Assembly: GCA_029783825.1 (NCBI GenBank)
Contig: JAREIK010002450.1
Location: 2,825,039 to 2,889,038, forward strand
Source of the DNA: Sapria himalayana
Taxonomy: Eukaryota; Streptophyta; Magnoliopsida; Malpighiales; Rafflesiaceae
Direction of reading: 5' to 3'
Length of the DNA: 64,000 nt
Each line of letters starts with the position of its first letter. The first letter of the stretch is position 1. The notes under the pieces are model-generated. The model did no database searches. It saw only the letters and a program-made list of their open reading frames with translations, and was not told the DNA's origin. Below, one piece after another: positions 1 to 13,406 of this stretch. Position numbers and translations under genes: made by a program.

Positions 1-153
1 CCCTTCACTCATATGTAGAAAATCAAATCAATTTTTTTCTTAGAAAATGAAAATCAAATTTATTCAATGTCCAAGTAAATTACCTAAAAAAACATTAAGA
101 GGCAATTAATACTCCTACATAGTTACAGAAAGCTAATTGTCACCTCAGCAATA
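1..153 (-). promoter_or_regulatory. 3' flank of the Alfin-like gene with candidate poly(A) signal
   Basis: Downstream of the stop codon the minus strand is AT-rich, and an AATAAA hexamer lies at 64-59, about 90 bp past the stop. This is a plausible polyadenylation signal by position. No other feature was recognised here. Confidence 0.5.
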
Positions 154-447
154 TCAAGGCCGAACTCTCTTGTTGCTACAAGATGGGCATTTGTACTGCT
201 TAATATGCTCCGCCCTGGCAGGAGTAACCTTTACGCATTTTCCATGGAACCATTTTTCACAAATATCACAGCAAATCCAAAACTCATCTGCAGCATACTT
301 CTCGCCACATGCTCCACATAGTGTCTCTCCGCATTTTTCATCATCATCATCTTCTTTTTCATTATCAAATTCATCATTTAGCTCGTCATATTCACCCTTT
401 GATTGTAGTTGCGGAGCTTTCCAATGCTTACCCTGAGATTCCTTCTG
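154..447 (-). CDS. Alfin-like gene exon 5 with PHD finger and stop
   Basis: Encodes (Q)[11 protein letters not shown], an acidic run ([10 protein letters not shown]), then the PHD finger: [25 protein letters not shown] and [16 protein letters not shown], with the Cys4-His-Cys3 zinc ligands all present and the aromatic residues expected of an H3K4me reader (F-W before the second CxxC, W after it). Stop codon at 156-154. The acceptor is a tandem AAG-CAG, so the exon may start at 447 or 444, giving proteins differing by one glutamine. Confidence 0.95.
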   Translation of the reverse strand, partial: QKESQGKHWKAPQLQSKGEYDELNDEFDNEKEDDDDEKCGETLCGACGEKYAADEFWICCDICEKWFHGKCVKVTPARAEHIKQYKCPSCSNKRVRP

Positions 448-3400
448 CTTTGGAGTTTCACCCAAAGAAAGACAAAAAATCAGTAGGAACTCGTTTGGTA
501 CACACTACTCATTCTTTACTCAATTATACTTTATGATTTTTTTTATTTAATGAACATACTTCCTACATAGGATGTTTGCTTTGGCATGCATTTTGACATC
601 TGCAAAAGTTAAAATTGTGCATGCTCATAAAAAGAAAGAATTGCAATTTTGACTAGTGAAAAGAAAATGTTAGTTCCAGCCCATGAAATTCCACTTGCAG
701 GCAAGCGACCCTCCTAATTGATAGTCACAATCCAAACTCACAGTGAAAACCACCTTCCCAAAAAATGCATCTTTTCCAAAATGAACCATTCCACAAGAAT
801 GAATAAATGATCTTTCTGCGATTTAACCACATGCCCATCATTTTTTGCTAGTTCCAAAATTAAAAAGATATGAACATTTTCTAATGAATGCAAACACACA
901 CATGCACACACACACACACTTATATATTAAAATTGAAATATGTTGTGATTTTTTTCATAACAAATGCTTAGATTATCACTTCCTAAATTGGAAAAAAAAA
1001 CAGCACAAATTAACGTGTTTTCCAATTTGGAAAAATTTGGTTGACATCTTGCATGTAGGAAATAAAATATTCAAACAAATAACTTTCAATCAAACTCAAA
1101 TAAAATGCTAATCACAAATAATTCTCCATCACATAAATAAAACAGTTCAAAATAACACATTTCATCCTTCTCCAACCTTCTAGCATTAAATTTTATTTTT
1201 TTTTCACCCTCCTCCCAATTCTCCCTTACCAACCATAGGACAGATGCAAATGATAACCTTCTATACTAGTCTATCATTTCAGTAGTGATCGCAACCAAAC
1301 ACATTTAACTATTGAGTTCTTATGAGATCCGATACATTAGTAATGATTTAAACGTATCTATCATAATTAGAATTATTATAAAACCTTAAAAAATTTTGGA
1401 TAATTAATTAGGACTTAGATCATACATTTAAATTTTTTACGAGAGCCTAATCACAAATCAAACACACTCCCTTGTATTTTAATCTAGTGACTCATAACAA
1501 ATTTCTTAATACTAAGTCTTCTTTCTAACTTCATATATCCATAATTTGTACATAATTTATCTTCTCACTTTATATATTCAACTTGTACATCCTTATCGCA
1601 ATGCACTCTACAATATAGTAGTACCAAATATCAATATAATTGTTTTGGCCATAATACATTAGATTTATTGTTAAGACAATTACTGACTTGCTGTTAACAC
1701 TAACCTTGATTAGCTCTTTTTATATAAAATTTATCTCTTTTGATAGATTTTTCTATCAAAGTACATGACAAACACGAGATTATAGGAATACATTCTACTT
1801 CACAAGTAAATAATGTGACTAATGATTATTTTTTTAACATCCAAGTAAAAATAGCATCTCCCATGAAAAAGTTATCATATATCATTTTTCTTGATAGATT
1901 TGATTTATTTATCCATTACTTCTCTCAACTTTCTCTTTTGCAACTTCTTAATTGCTCACTAGTTATAATTAACAAATATACAAAATAATTATAAGAACAT
2001 TTTGTCATTCAATTCTTCATAGAGATCTCGAAATGTTTTGTACTTTGTACAACTCTCTCTTTGACTCCTACTTAAAGATGAGAAAGGTGACTATCTATAT
2101 GAATAATTGAAGTTAAAGACAATTAAATTTATTACTTTATTAGTGTCAATTCATCCTTAAATAGAATAGAAATTTTTGAATTATTCATACGAGATCAAAA
2201 TTTCATATTTTTTTCTTTATCAAATATCATATCTTGGCTAATTACTTGTAACTTTTTGAATTTGTATCATACCTAATAAAGATGAACCCCACTTTTATCA
2301 TGAATTTTTATTTTTTTCATCTAGTACATAAAAATAGGTAGAAAAAATTCTCAGGTTAAAAGAAACTAGACCTTCTTCAACTTCATGTTTTTTGTGGTAT
2401 GTTTCCACATATTTATTGTTATAGATCGATTAGACAAGTAGATTGTATATGCCATTATTTTGGGCTTTCGGCTTAAGACTATTTGGATAGTTTCTTTCTT
2501 TTGGGCATTCCCCAAGCTATATTGAGGATAATCAAATTCTTTATTTCTAATACACTATTTTACCAGAAGATTTTAGAATTATCATTGATCAACAAATTTT
2601 ATTTACTAAACATAATTCTTAAAATTCATTTAAAATAAATTAAGAGAATGTATTAATTAGGTGGTTAATTTGAAAATAAATAAGAATAAGATACTAAGAA
2701 TTGATATTATATCAGTCAGTACACAAAAAAAATTATTATGATTGAGAAATTAAAGTGATGAATACTACCTTAATGCTGTTGGTACTACAAAAAATTCACT
2801 CTTTAGATAGTACCTAAAGTACATTAAGGTAAAATATATAGTAAATTAAGACAGTATCCATCACTTTAGTTCTTTAATCATGATAATTTTTTTTTTTAAG
2901 TGTGCTGACTAAAATAATATTAATTCTTAGTTATTATTAGAGTCATCATTATTGCAAGTCATCATTATTGCAAGTCCAACATCATCAACAACCACAATAT
3001 TGAAATACTCAAAACAAAGATATCAATCATAATGCATCTCTATAGCGAGTTCTTAGATATTTTATAACATTATTTTACAAGTTAATCATGAACATTCTAT
3101 TCTTTGATATTGGTGCATTATCAATTAAGTTATTATTATCATTTTTATAGAAAGATCATGAATTTTTATGAAAATATCTATAAAATAAATAAGAATATTA
3201 TCTATTTCAATCAGTTATATGGTAAAATCATCTTTGAATGAAACATTTATACTTGCTAATTTTTCTAGCTCCACAAATATATCTCTTCTTTCATAAATGA
3301 TTATTTGTATCACTATCAACATATTAGGAATTTGCTTGAACACCACTAGTTTTATTTTACTTGAGCAGAAAAGTTTTTTAACGTTTCTCACATTGTTAGT

Positions 3401-6400
3401 CTTATCTTCAATTATATTTTAAGGAGTTGAATATTTTAAAACACAATACTCAAATTTCTAATAATTATAACATCATACTTGAGATTTGTCATACCTCGAG
3501 TTCATATTATTTATTCCACAACCTCGTGTTGAGCTATCTCATTTTTCGTAATCAATATTAGATTTATCGTTATTGTAATTACAACAACATCCACCTTATC
3601 AACGGCCTCTACCTCTACCTCCGGCACATTGGTTTCTATTAATACCTTAGTTTTCATGCATATCCTTGAATTTCAACTTGAGGAGCTGCCAAGTTATCTT
3701 TTGTTTCTGCTTATGTTTCTCTTCGTATGCTTGTAATGATCCTTGGAGTTGAAATATAATGATTTTCACCCTCGTCCAATTCTTCATTACCAACCACAAA
3801 GTAGATGCATACGACAAACTTTCATACTGATCAATCATCTCAATAGTAATCGCGACAAACTTTGTAGTTTTTATGAGATTAAATGCATTAATGATGATTT
3901 AAACATATCTGTAATAATCCTTGGAGTTACTTGATAGTCATTTCTACCAAGCCTTTAATTTTTTCAATCATCACAATAATGTGCTCAAATTTATGATCTA
4001 ATAAACAGAATATGTTGTCTATTATTCTGACATCTTCAAACTTTTCATCATTTTTTTTCAGTTGATTGGAAATAATTAGTACTCTTACGAAATAATCTAA
4101 AATAAGCTCAAATATTTTCGTAGAAGAATTCATATTCACCTCTTTCATTTGCTCAAATAAGCTCAAATTTTTTTTCAGTTGATTGGAGACGAACTCTCTT
4201 TCATTTGCTCGGATCCTTTATTAGAGATTTACTACTTTTCTGATGCTCCATTGGTAGAGTTTGCAGTTGAGATCTTCTCAAAATCATCATCATCTAAAAC
4301 TTGATTAATGAGGCAGCGAGGCCCCTGATCTCTCTTTCTCATATCTCCCAAAATATTCATATGAGCAATAGTTAGCACAATTTCTTTATCTTGCTAGTTA
4401 AATTTTTTTTTATGATACCCAAATATCATAGTTAGCATAGCATTTAACTTGTTGCTTTAGTTATAATTATTTTTGTCAAGTATAAAGATTTGAAAGGATA
4501 TAATATTGTTCATATCACTCAATAAAGCAAAAACTTATGCAGTTTATCTGCACGTATGAATTCAAAACACTAAAAGCTTTGGAGAAACCCTGGAAAGAAA
4601 AATCAGAGTTATTTTTTTTTTACAAATGATTAATATCACTCTCTAGCAACAGCTTACAGCAACGAGCGGAGGCACATATCAACTCCAATGGGGATTATTC
4701 TGGAGGTGTTGGATTCCTCTCGCAAGGCCTTGGATTTGATATATTATGCTATATCTTTCCAACTAAGCTCCATCTGATACTAAACAAATAATTTTTATTC
4801 AAGATATAAATAAAATACTACTTTTTTGGAGCGTTACCCAAAAGAGGGAGCACCGATACTAAATACAAACAATTCTTCATCACATGAATAAAGTAAACCA
4901 AAATTACAATAATCACACACATCATCATTCTCCATCCTTCTACCATTAAAGTGTCAATTAAACCCTAAAAGGTTCTAGATACTATTAGAGTTGATATATC
5001 AATCACAGCACAAGTATAATATGTGTCAAATGAGCCAAAACAGTACCTTATGAATTGTCCCCGAAGCCCAAATAAATATACTAATAAGAGAGAGAACACA
5101 TTTCTTACTGGTTTGGAATTTGACTTCGATCTATTTGAGCTGAAGTTAGTGATGCAAGATCTCTCCCATTCCTCATCCCTGGGTGGCATGTTTGGAACAA
5201 CACCAGTGACAATTTCAAATACTGTAGGAAGCTCATTTATCATATTAAAGAGTTTCTTCCTGCACCAAAGATTAAGCAAAACATGTCGCAGCCATCAAAC
5301 TATAAACAAAGGTTAAACTAATGCTTCGGGTTATAATTTTACTCATCATAACTTGACAAGAGAGAATGGGAGGTGAACGCGAATTCAATTATATGAAGAA
5401 AATACCTGTCAGATTTATCAAACCCAAATCGGGCAGCAAAATAAAAGGCAACAGCAAGCAGCCATGAATCTCCATGAACAGCAACTAATGATAACCAGTC
5501 CTTTTCTTGCATGCCATCTCTTGCAAAGTTAATGCCTAGTGCAGGTTCTGGGATCTCTGGGGGGACTTCTTCAGCAGGCAAATTGACCTCCCACTGTCCC
5601 GAAGGCAGGCCATATAAACACAGATTCTCTTTCTCTGAAAGTTGGACAAATTAAATTGGCAAACACTTGTCAATGAAGCAGGACTCCAAAGATTATAATT
5701 TCAGAATCCCAGCAAAATATTTTTTAAAAAATAAAAAAAAATAAACAAACAGAAATGCGCCAAGGAAAAACTCTTATAGATATTGTCATACAACGGAACT
5801 CTAGTTGGCTTGCTGCAGCTAAGCAAGCCCTCGGCTCTCAGTGCAAACTACTGAATAACACAAATCATTCCCTTACGTTTATGAGATAAAAAAAATTTTG
5901 TTCCCATCTTCCTACAGAAAAGAAAAAACTTGTACGATTATGTGTGCCATACATCTGAAAACAATGGCATCAAAGATAAATTACCAGAAACGTCGCCCCA
6001 CAAGAGACAGCAAACAAACTCAATGAAATATATAAAAAAAAGAACCTCACATCAGCATCTGCTAACTAGTGTGGATGCTACAAATTGTTAATTCCTATGC
6101 AATTGATAACAATGCTTCACTACTGGTTGCTGCTATAATTGTACAATTGAGTGAACACTCATATAGCACAATTGATTGCTAAGAAACTTTGACACACATA
6201 ATGTTGAAATTGAAATTAATACAAATTTTTTTTTTAAAATAAGCATATATTTTCTTGCTTGTAGTCAAGGTCATCAACATCATACAAATAAATATATAAA
6301 AACCAAAACTGAAAGGGACACACATAATACTTCACACTCATAATTGAATCAGAAAATAGCACAACTTCAACACCTTAAACCAGCACACAAATATCTCATA

Positions 6401-9400
6401 CTTCACACTCACAAAAGAAAAGGATGAGCTAAAGGTCTATCATGAGTCAAGACATTAATGAATTTGCCCATTAGGTGATTCATCATAGAGAAATACACCA
6501 AAGAAATTGAGTTGTCCTAAGTTTCCTATTTCATGAAATGGCAATTGACACCTACATACTCCATCAGCTTGTAGAGAGAAATCAAACTAAAAATAATGTC
6601 TCACAGCATAATGACTATATTAAAGAATAATCAGACATAAACCTGAAATATTAATCTCCTCCGATACATGTCTAATACAAAAAAACTCACAAGCAACGAT
6701 TATAACTATATATAAAAATTATTGTTGCCTATAATTTTTAAAGATCAAAATTATCTTGAAAAATACAAAAAAAAAAATTACAAATCTTATGTCTATAACA
6801 ATAAAAGCTCAACTCAATTCAAAAAAAAAAAAAAAAAAGCTTGTTGAGAATAAGTATGATTGTTAAAAAAATTATGGTATTTATGATTGTTAAAAAAAAT
6901 TATTTTAAGTTTTATGAGTGCATGGAGAATTACAACTATGTGAACCTACATAAAAGAATTATTATGGTATTTATGATTTTTATATTATTTTATTATCATC
7001 TACAGAGGATACCAATCATTTTGGCTATTATTGTTTGTTACGAATTATTGAGAAAAATAATATACACCAATAATATAGAATTAAAAAAAAATTCATACAA
7101 AGTTACAAACACATTCTTATAAAACAAACAAAATTATTAAGGTAGCACACAAGTTGGATACTCTCATCAAAAATATAAAATAAATAATAAATAAATAAAA
7201 TATAATACCACCCATCAAGTTGGTACATATAAGTCCATAATATTGGGTTTGCTAAAAAAATATACAAACTAGTATCTCTTCAAGAATTTCACGAAGATGT
7301 TGGTTGCTTTGTTCTCTGAATATATATTATTATAATGATCTCATCTTAGATCTTTTGACAGGAAAAAAAAAAGTTTATATATATATGTTTCTTCCACTCA
7401 TAAAAAATTAATCTAAGACTATATTTCAATATCTAACTAATATAATAAAAAATAATCAAAAAAGAAAATATTAATTCAATTTCTTTTAATAGACGACACA
7501 TCTAAAGTATCTCACAAGTAAGTATTGCTAGTGCTCTAAACACTACATTTACACTTGATTTCAAAACAACTATGTCTTACTTTCCCAGTAGCCAAGATTA
7601 TCTTCGAGAAAAATATAAAACTCAATTGTATACTTCCTTTTATCATATGTTGATGTCTAACTAGAGATATCAAATGAGCCGTAGCGGGCCGGCACAGCAC
7701 GACTCAAAAAGGGCTCGAGTTTGCTGAATTCGAGCAGACTTATGCCGTACCTTGGGAATTTCAGGCCAGGATTTACCATTTCAGCTCATTCGGAATCATA
7801 AGTCATAAGTCACAGCTCACAAATACAAAATTATAATACAAGTACAAAAATAACAAAAAATAACAAAAAAATAGAATTATAATCATAAGTCACAGCTCAC
7901 AAAAATAACATAACATAAATATTATAAATTTTAATAATTTCATTTTCTTAACATAATACAAGTACAAAAAATAACAAAGTAAGCTTAAAAGATAAAAATC
8001 AATACATCAAAAATCAATTCCGTAAACATCTGAATTAATACAAAAATAAAATAATAATACAAGTTCAAAAGACAAAAATTAATAGACAATACATTAATGA
8101 TAAATCACATAAATATTTGATGATATCATTAGCAATAAGCTTAATCTCATATATCATCAAAGTCTCATGAATCATTATCTATCACTAACTCTTCCGCTCT
8201 TGCTGCAGCATGATCCTAGATACTCATATTTGAATCATCTCAATCATTCATGCATGCTAATACCACAATAATATCTAACTACAATCTCGATTTCCTATCT
8301 GAAATTATATGATAATAGTCTATTTCTAATGATCCTAATAAATATATTAATAGTTACTCAATTATTTGATACATTTATCGAATATGATACTATCTATTTT
8401 ATTTTGAATATTATAATCATAAAAGATTATTATTATATACTCATAAATGATTAAGTCATCATGAGGATAGAGAATATCTAAAAATCCTAATATTTTTTAT
8501 TTAATTTTCATTTAAAATCTACATGGTAGATAATTAGGCATGCATAAGATGCATCGTCGCATCTAATTTAGATATTGGACATCAGAGATACCAGGCCATT
8601 ATATTCCTTAAATTCATCAATAATTATTATTTTTAATTTAAAGTATTTTAGCATATCATTTCTAGATATAAACCTTAAAATCCTACAATATGAAGGCTAA
8701 AAATAAATCTGCATGATATTACCTACCATTGTATCTTCTAAAAATCTAATTAGAAAACTCATTATAATGATCAATTTGATCATATCTTCCCTCCTTAACT
8801 TATTGTGATATATGAAAAGAATTTGTCTAAGATCTAATGCACCACTGAATTAGGTTTGCCTTAGATCTAATGTATAATATTTTTTGGTGCATTATTCAAC
8901 ATGCCTCTTAAAATGCTCAGTCTCACATAGAGATGTCAAACAGGGCAGGCAGCCCATACCCAACCCAAAACCCAGCACAGTTCATGCATCCTTGGCTCGG
9001 CCCGACACATTACTATAGCGTGCTCGGCCTGTGTCAGGCGAACCCTCGGCACAATTCATGTTGTGTCATGCCGAGGGTCTTTGGCCCGCGTGTCGTGCCA
9101 GGCATGACCGAGGTGCCTAGCACGTGGGCACGACACGCACAACAATGCGTCAAATAATTCACTACGACCAACACAACGATGCCCAACAGAGGATGACACG
9201 ACAAAATCCGATGGGTGATGGCTCGACCTGCCTGACAGGCATCGACGATGCAACCCTAATTTTATCTTAATCTGGAACTGCCCGACCAAACCTGAACTAG
9301 CCCGAAGCCAGGCTAATTTTGGGCCATGGGCCATACCGAGGCAACCCTCCAGTGAACTATGATGTGCCAGGCACGAAATGCAAGCATGGTTGTGCCTGAA

Positions 9401-12400
9401 AAAAAGGCCGAGCTAGGCCAAGTTGGTCCGTTTGACACAGTCTCACATACATTCATACAGATTAATATTTTTTTATAATATTTTTATTGTGCCTATTCTT
9501 CATCAGCACTCCAAAAATTTTTATTTTCTATAATATTAAAGTGAGTCCAAACTATTGATTTTCTTTTATTCTTTTGTTTTTAGATATTTGAGTCGAAACC
9601 ACAGAAGAAAACAAAATTTCGACGGCCTTGAACCATTCTGTAGGATTATTGTTAGCATTTTTAAAATTATTTATGTTTACATTAATATTAATTTTGTTAT
9701 CATCATTAAAAACTATTTATCATTTTTAATTTTTATAATGTTATTAATTATATTCTAAATTATATTTTTAAAATTAGATATATTTTTAAATTAAATTATT
9801 AATTAAAATAAAAAAAACAAACAAAATTTTAAAAATAATATCTTTAAGTATAAAACCTTGTTTGCTTGACGATGTGCCTCCAATATCCGAATATGATGTA
9901 CACACTGTAGTTCACACCGGGTGTCCCAAAGAGAGAGAGAAAGAGAATATCGATAAAATTAAGATATAGATTAGAAAATGAGATGAATATATTTATTGAT
10001 ATAAAAAAAATTTAAAAAAACATAATCATATTTTAAATTTTTTATGATTTCTTATATTTTTTTTTGGCAAAAAATCGACAACCATCAGATTCATGCTCCT
10101 AGCCAATGGGATGAATCCAACAACTGAAAAACGTGACTTTTTAATTTTTTTTTTTTGACCGTTGGGTTGATTCTACTCGACGATTCCTAAGTTTTGAACT
10201 TTTTTACATACCTTAATAAGCTAAAAACTACATCAAACTTTACAAAAAGAATTTAATAAATTAATACATATATTGATTGTGTATGTTATATCTAATATAT
10301 TCATAATCAAATAGTTTACCTTTCATATAATTCTCATATAAATAATAGAGTTGAGTAAAAAGATCGCATGAGTTAAAATTAATACATAATTTAATAAGAA
10401 AATCTATTTGAACACAATTCAAAAGACCAATCTCTACAAGTATATCAAATACATATATCTTCTATAACATAATAATACCTCTCATAGAAAAAATAACATT
10501 TATACCAAGAAAGTATATGAATCTCCCAAGGATCATCATCTAAAACTGTGTATGAACTCTTTGAGTTAGTTGATCCCATACTCATCATATTCCATAATCA
10601 AAATATTATTCACATAAAGTCTAGAGAATCAACAAAATTATTATATCATTAGTGCCCCATTTAAAAAAAAAATCATTAATACACTTGTACAACCTAAACA
10701 AGATGTACTGCTCCAAATTCAAGGGACACCTCCATATATATCTCCCTCAAGATCACCCCGTTATAAAATATATCCTTTACGTCTATCTTATATATCTTCC
10801 ATCTGCGAGATATTGTAAGAGATATAAAAATCCATATTAAAATCATTTTGACAACTAGAAAAAAAATATCCTAATAGATCATACCAAATGACTTAATAAA
10901 TCTACTCGCTATAAGTATCGCCTTAAGGCTGTCTACCTTGTCATCAAAAATTATCTTCATAATGAACATCTACCTATAACCACTAAACTTTTTTCTAAAG
11001 ATCAAAAATAATGGTTCCTAAGTCTCATTAAAATAAATTATATTTATCTCTTTTATTATGATATGATATCATTCTGGATGAGATAATACCTTTAGACATT
11101 AGTATCCTATTTATCAAGAAAAATAAAAAAATAAATAAAAAAATAAATAAAACAAGAATACAACAAAACTAATAGAATTGGATATTAAGTACAACTCCTT
11201 TGTTCTTTCCAAAAAATGATTGGATAGTCAAGGTCAAAGGTATTAGTTGCAATATCATCTGGCTCCTCTATAAACTCATCTCTAATTTGAGCAGCTTGCT
11301 ATATATCTCTTATGGTATAGACTCTTGAGTCATGAATAATTAAGTCTTCTAATTACTGACTCAATATTAGTATGTATTAGCAAAAAGTATTAGACTAATA
11401 CATCATCTAGGCATAAAGAAAATCACTCAACCCGAGAAACTTTACTTTTTTTAAATTTAATATGATCTAAATTTATTCATAGATATGATAACTTTATGAA
11501 AGTAATATAATACTGAGTACTAAAAACTAACATACTTAGATATATCCAAAGGATGATTGTTTGTACTAACTAGTAATCCAAGCAAGATTATAAAATATGA
11601 AGAAAGAGTAATAGATCCAAGTGTATTAATTGGACTCACACTTTTCCTAAGATTAATAAAAAATAAGTCATACAAAAAAAAATAACATCCAAACTCATAA
11701 AAAGCATACAATTTCTGATAAAAATATTATTCTAATTGAATACTAGAGTATTCAAAGAAAACAACTAGAATTTAACTTTTCTCATGCTGAAAAGTGATCG
11801 AGAGCAAAACGAGTATATTCAAAAATTTTAAGAGACATACTAAATAGCCTCTCTCTATAATATAGGAACTGAAATGATATATGTTAATAAAAAAGAGCAT
11901 TCATTTAATAAAATAAATTGTGATAAAAATCATATTTTCCTAAAAATGTTTTAAAATACTATTCCAAATAAAAAAAATCTAAGTTATTCCAAAAACTTTG
12001 ATATGTATTGATGTAGAAAATTTATCATATAATTTTATAATACATATAGTAAGTGTTAAATCACTCTAAGATGTTTTCTAATATAATATTATTTAATAAT
12101 TTTTTAATATATTTAATAAGTTAATTTTTTATAATTTTATAAAAAATCTAAATAATGAATATAATATATAATATATCTTGAATAGTCATCAACAAAAATA
12201 ATCATATACTTAAATCTATGTATGGTAACATCTTTATAGGTCCACATATATCTATGTGTATTAGAATTAGAGATGTCAAACAAGTCGGGACGGACCGGCT
12301 CGACCAATTTTTTTAGGCCCAACCAGGATGTTATGTCATGCCAGGCACGGCACGCTACAATACCATGTCATGCCTGGCACGGTACGCAGGCCAAAAACCT

Positions 12401-13366
12401 TAGGCCCGACATGGCATGACTCATGCAGAGGTTGCACCTGGCATGGGCCCGAGCACGGCACTGTAGCATGCCGTGCCAGGCCATGCACAACTGAACTGTG
12501 CTGAGCTTCAGGATGGACTGGGCAGACCATGCATGTTTGACACCTATAATTAGAATGAATAAATTTCTGCTCATGCCAGACAAGCATATAGTATAAGAAG
12601 CTTTTATTAGTTTTCCTAATTGACATACCTTACACTCTAGGGTCAAAATATTCTTAAAATTTATATAATATTTTAAACTTTGACAATGCTAAGTGACTAA
12701 AGTGAAAATACACAAATAAAAAGTTCAACATACTTAAATATCTAATAAGAGATGCTATTATATAAAAAAAAAAAAAAAATTCCTCAAAATTCCATAATCT
12801 TGCAAATAAATATCAATTAAAATAAAATCAAAAATAAAAAAGAGATTTATGTTTTTGCACATCATACACAAAATATTTGTGATTTGGTATACTAAATTCT
12901 AAAATATTTAAAATTTGATGCACTAATATTTATCAACCTAATTTTTCCCTCTGAAATTTAGAAAAAAAATAAAATTTAATTTAATTAATTTAGAAACTAC
13001 TTTTGCAAAGTGAGAAATCACATTTCCAAATCCATAAATCATAATTCATCGAAAAGTAGATTCATAATCTTCATTAATGTTGCATAAGTGGCAAGGTAAG
13101 ATAAAAATTCATGCCCTACACATTGCAAAAACAGCAGTCAGCACCATACCACTCAGTTACAAAGTTAACGTCAATTTAAAAATAACTCAAAATAATTATA
13201 TATAGATACGAATATAAATGAAAACAAATATATAAGTATACATAAATATATATAGATATATAAATATATATGTAGATATATAAACTTGTATATAAATCAA
13301 CAAACATATATATGTATATACACACCTATATAAACATATATGTGTATATACATACATAAAAACATG

Positions 13367-13406
<40 letters not shown>

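Larger units (their letters stand above)
1050..4965 (-). mobile_element. Degenerate Ty1/copia retrotransposon (copia-0) in intron 4
   Basis: On the minus strand, 4166-3927 reads as copia gag ([33 protein letters not shown]), and after an insert 3750-3647 continues with [17 protein letters not shown] Gly/Arg-rich stretch follows near 3620. An RNase H/3'-end remnant ([10 protein letters not shown], then [12 protein letters not shown], and a LLWV-type tail) reads from about 1990 to 1440. A primer-binding-like GTATCAGATGGAGC lies at about 4783-4768. Sequence at 4866-4955 resembles 1119-1190 and is taken as remnants of the two LTRs. Many stops and frame breaks are present, so it is not functional. 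Confidence 0.75.
448..5108 (-). other. Intron 4 of the Alfin-like gene, about 4.66 kb
   Basis: Donor GTAAGAAA at 5108; acceptor AAG/CAG at 448-445. Most of its length (about 1050-4965) is a copia remnant in the same orientation as the gene. The stretch 500-1050 has a short (CA)n run near 895-918 but no recognised gene or element. Confidence 0.85.
7100..12660 (-). mobile_element. Degenerate Ty1/copia retrotransposon (copia-1), interrupted twice by hAT-like elements
   Basis: In minus-strand order, 12646-12549 carries the end of the GAG-pre-integrase region ([14 protein letters not shown]). After an inserted element, 12267-12137 carries integrase ([20 protein letters not shown]). RT follows near 10830-10700 ([18 protein letters not shown]), then a RYFLGI-like block near 10520 and [14 protein letters not shown] near 10450. 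RNase H and the polyprotein end lie at 7661-7150 ([25 protein letters not shown]). Two insertions split it: the long hAT-like copy at 7662-~10200 and the short copy at 12268-12548. Stops are frequent. Confidence 0.75.

Noticed and set aside
154..5634. Treating exons 3-5 as a 5'-truncated pseudogene
   Set aside because: The missing N-terminus was found at 49353-49613 on the same strand with exact phase continuity and consensus splice sites.
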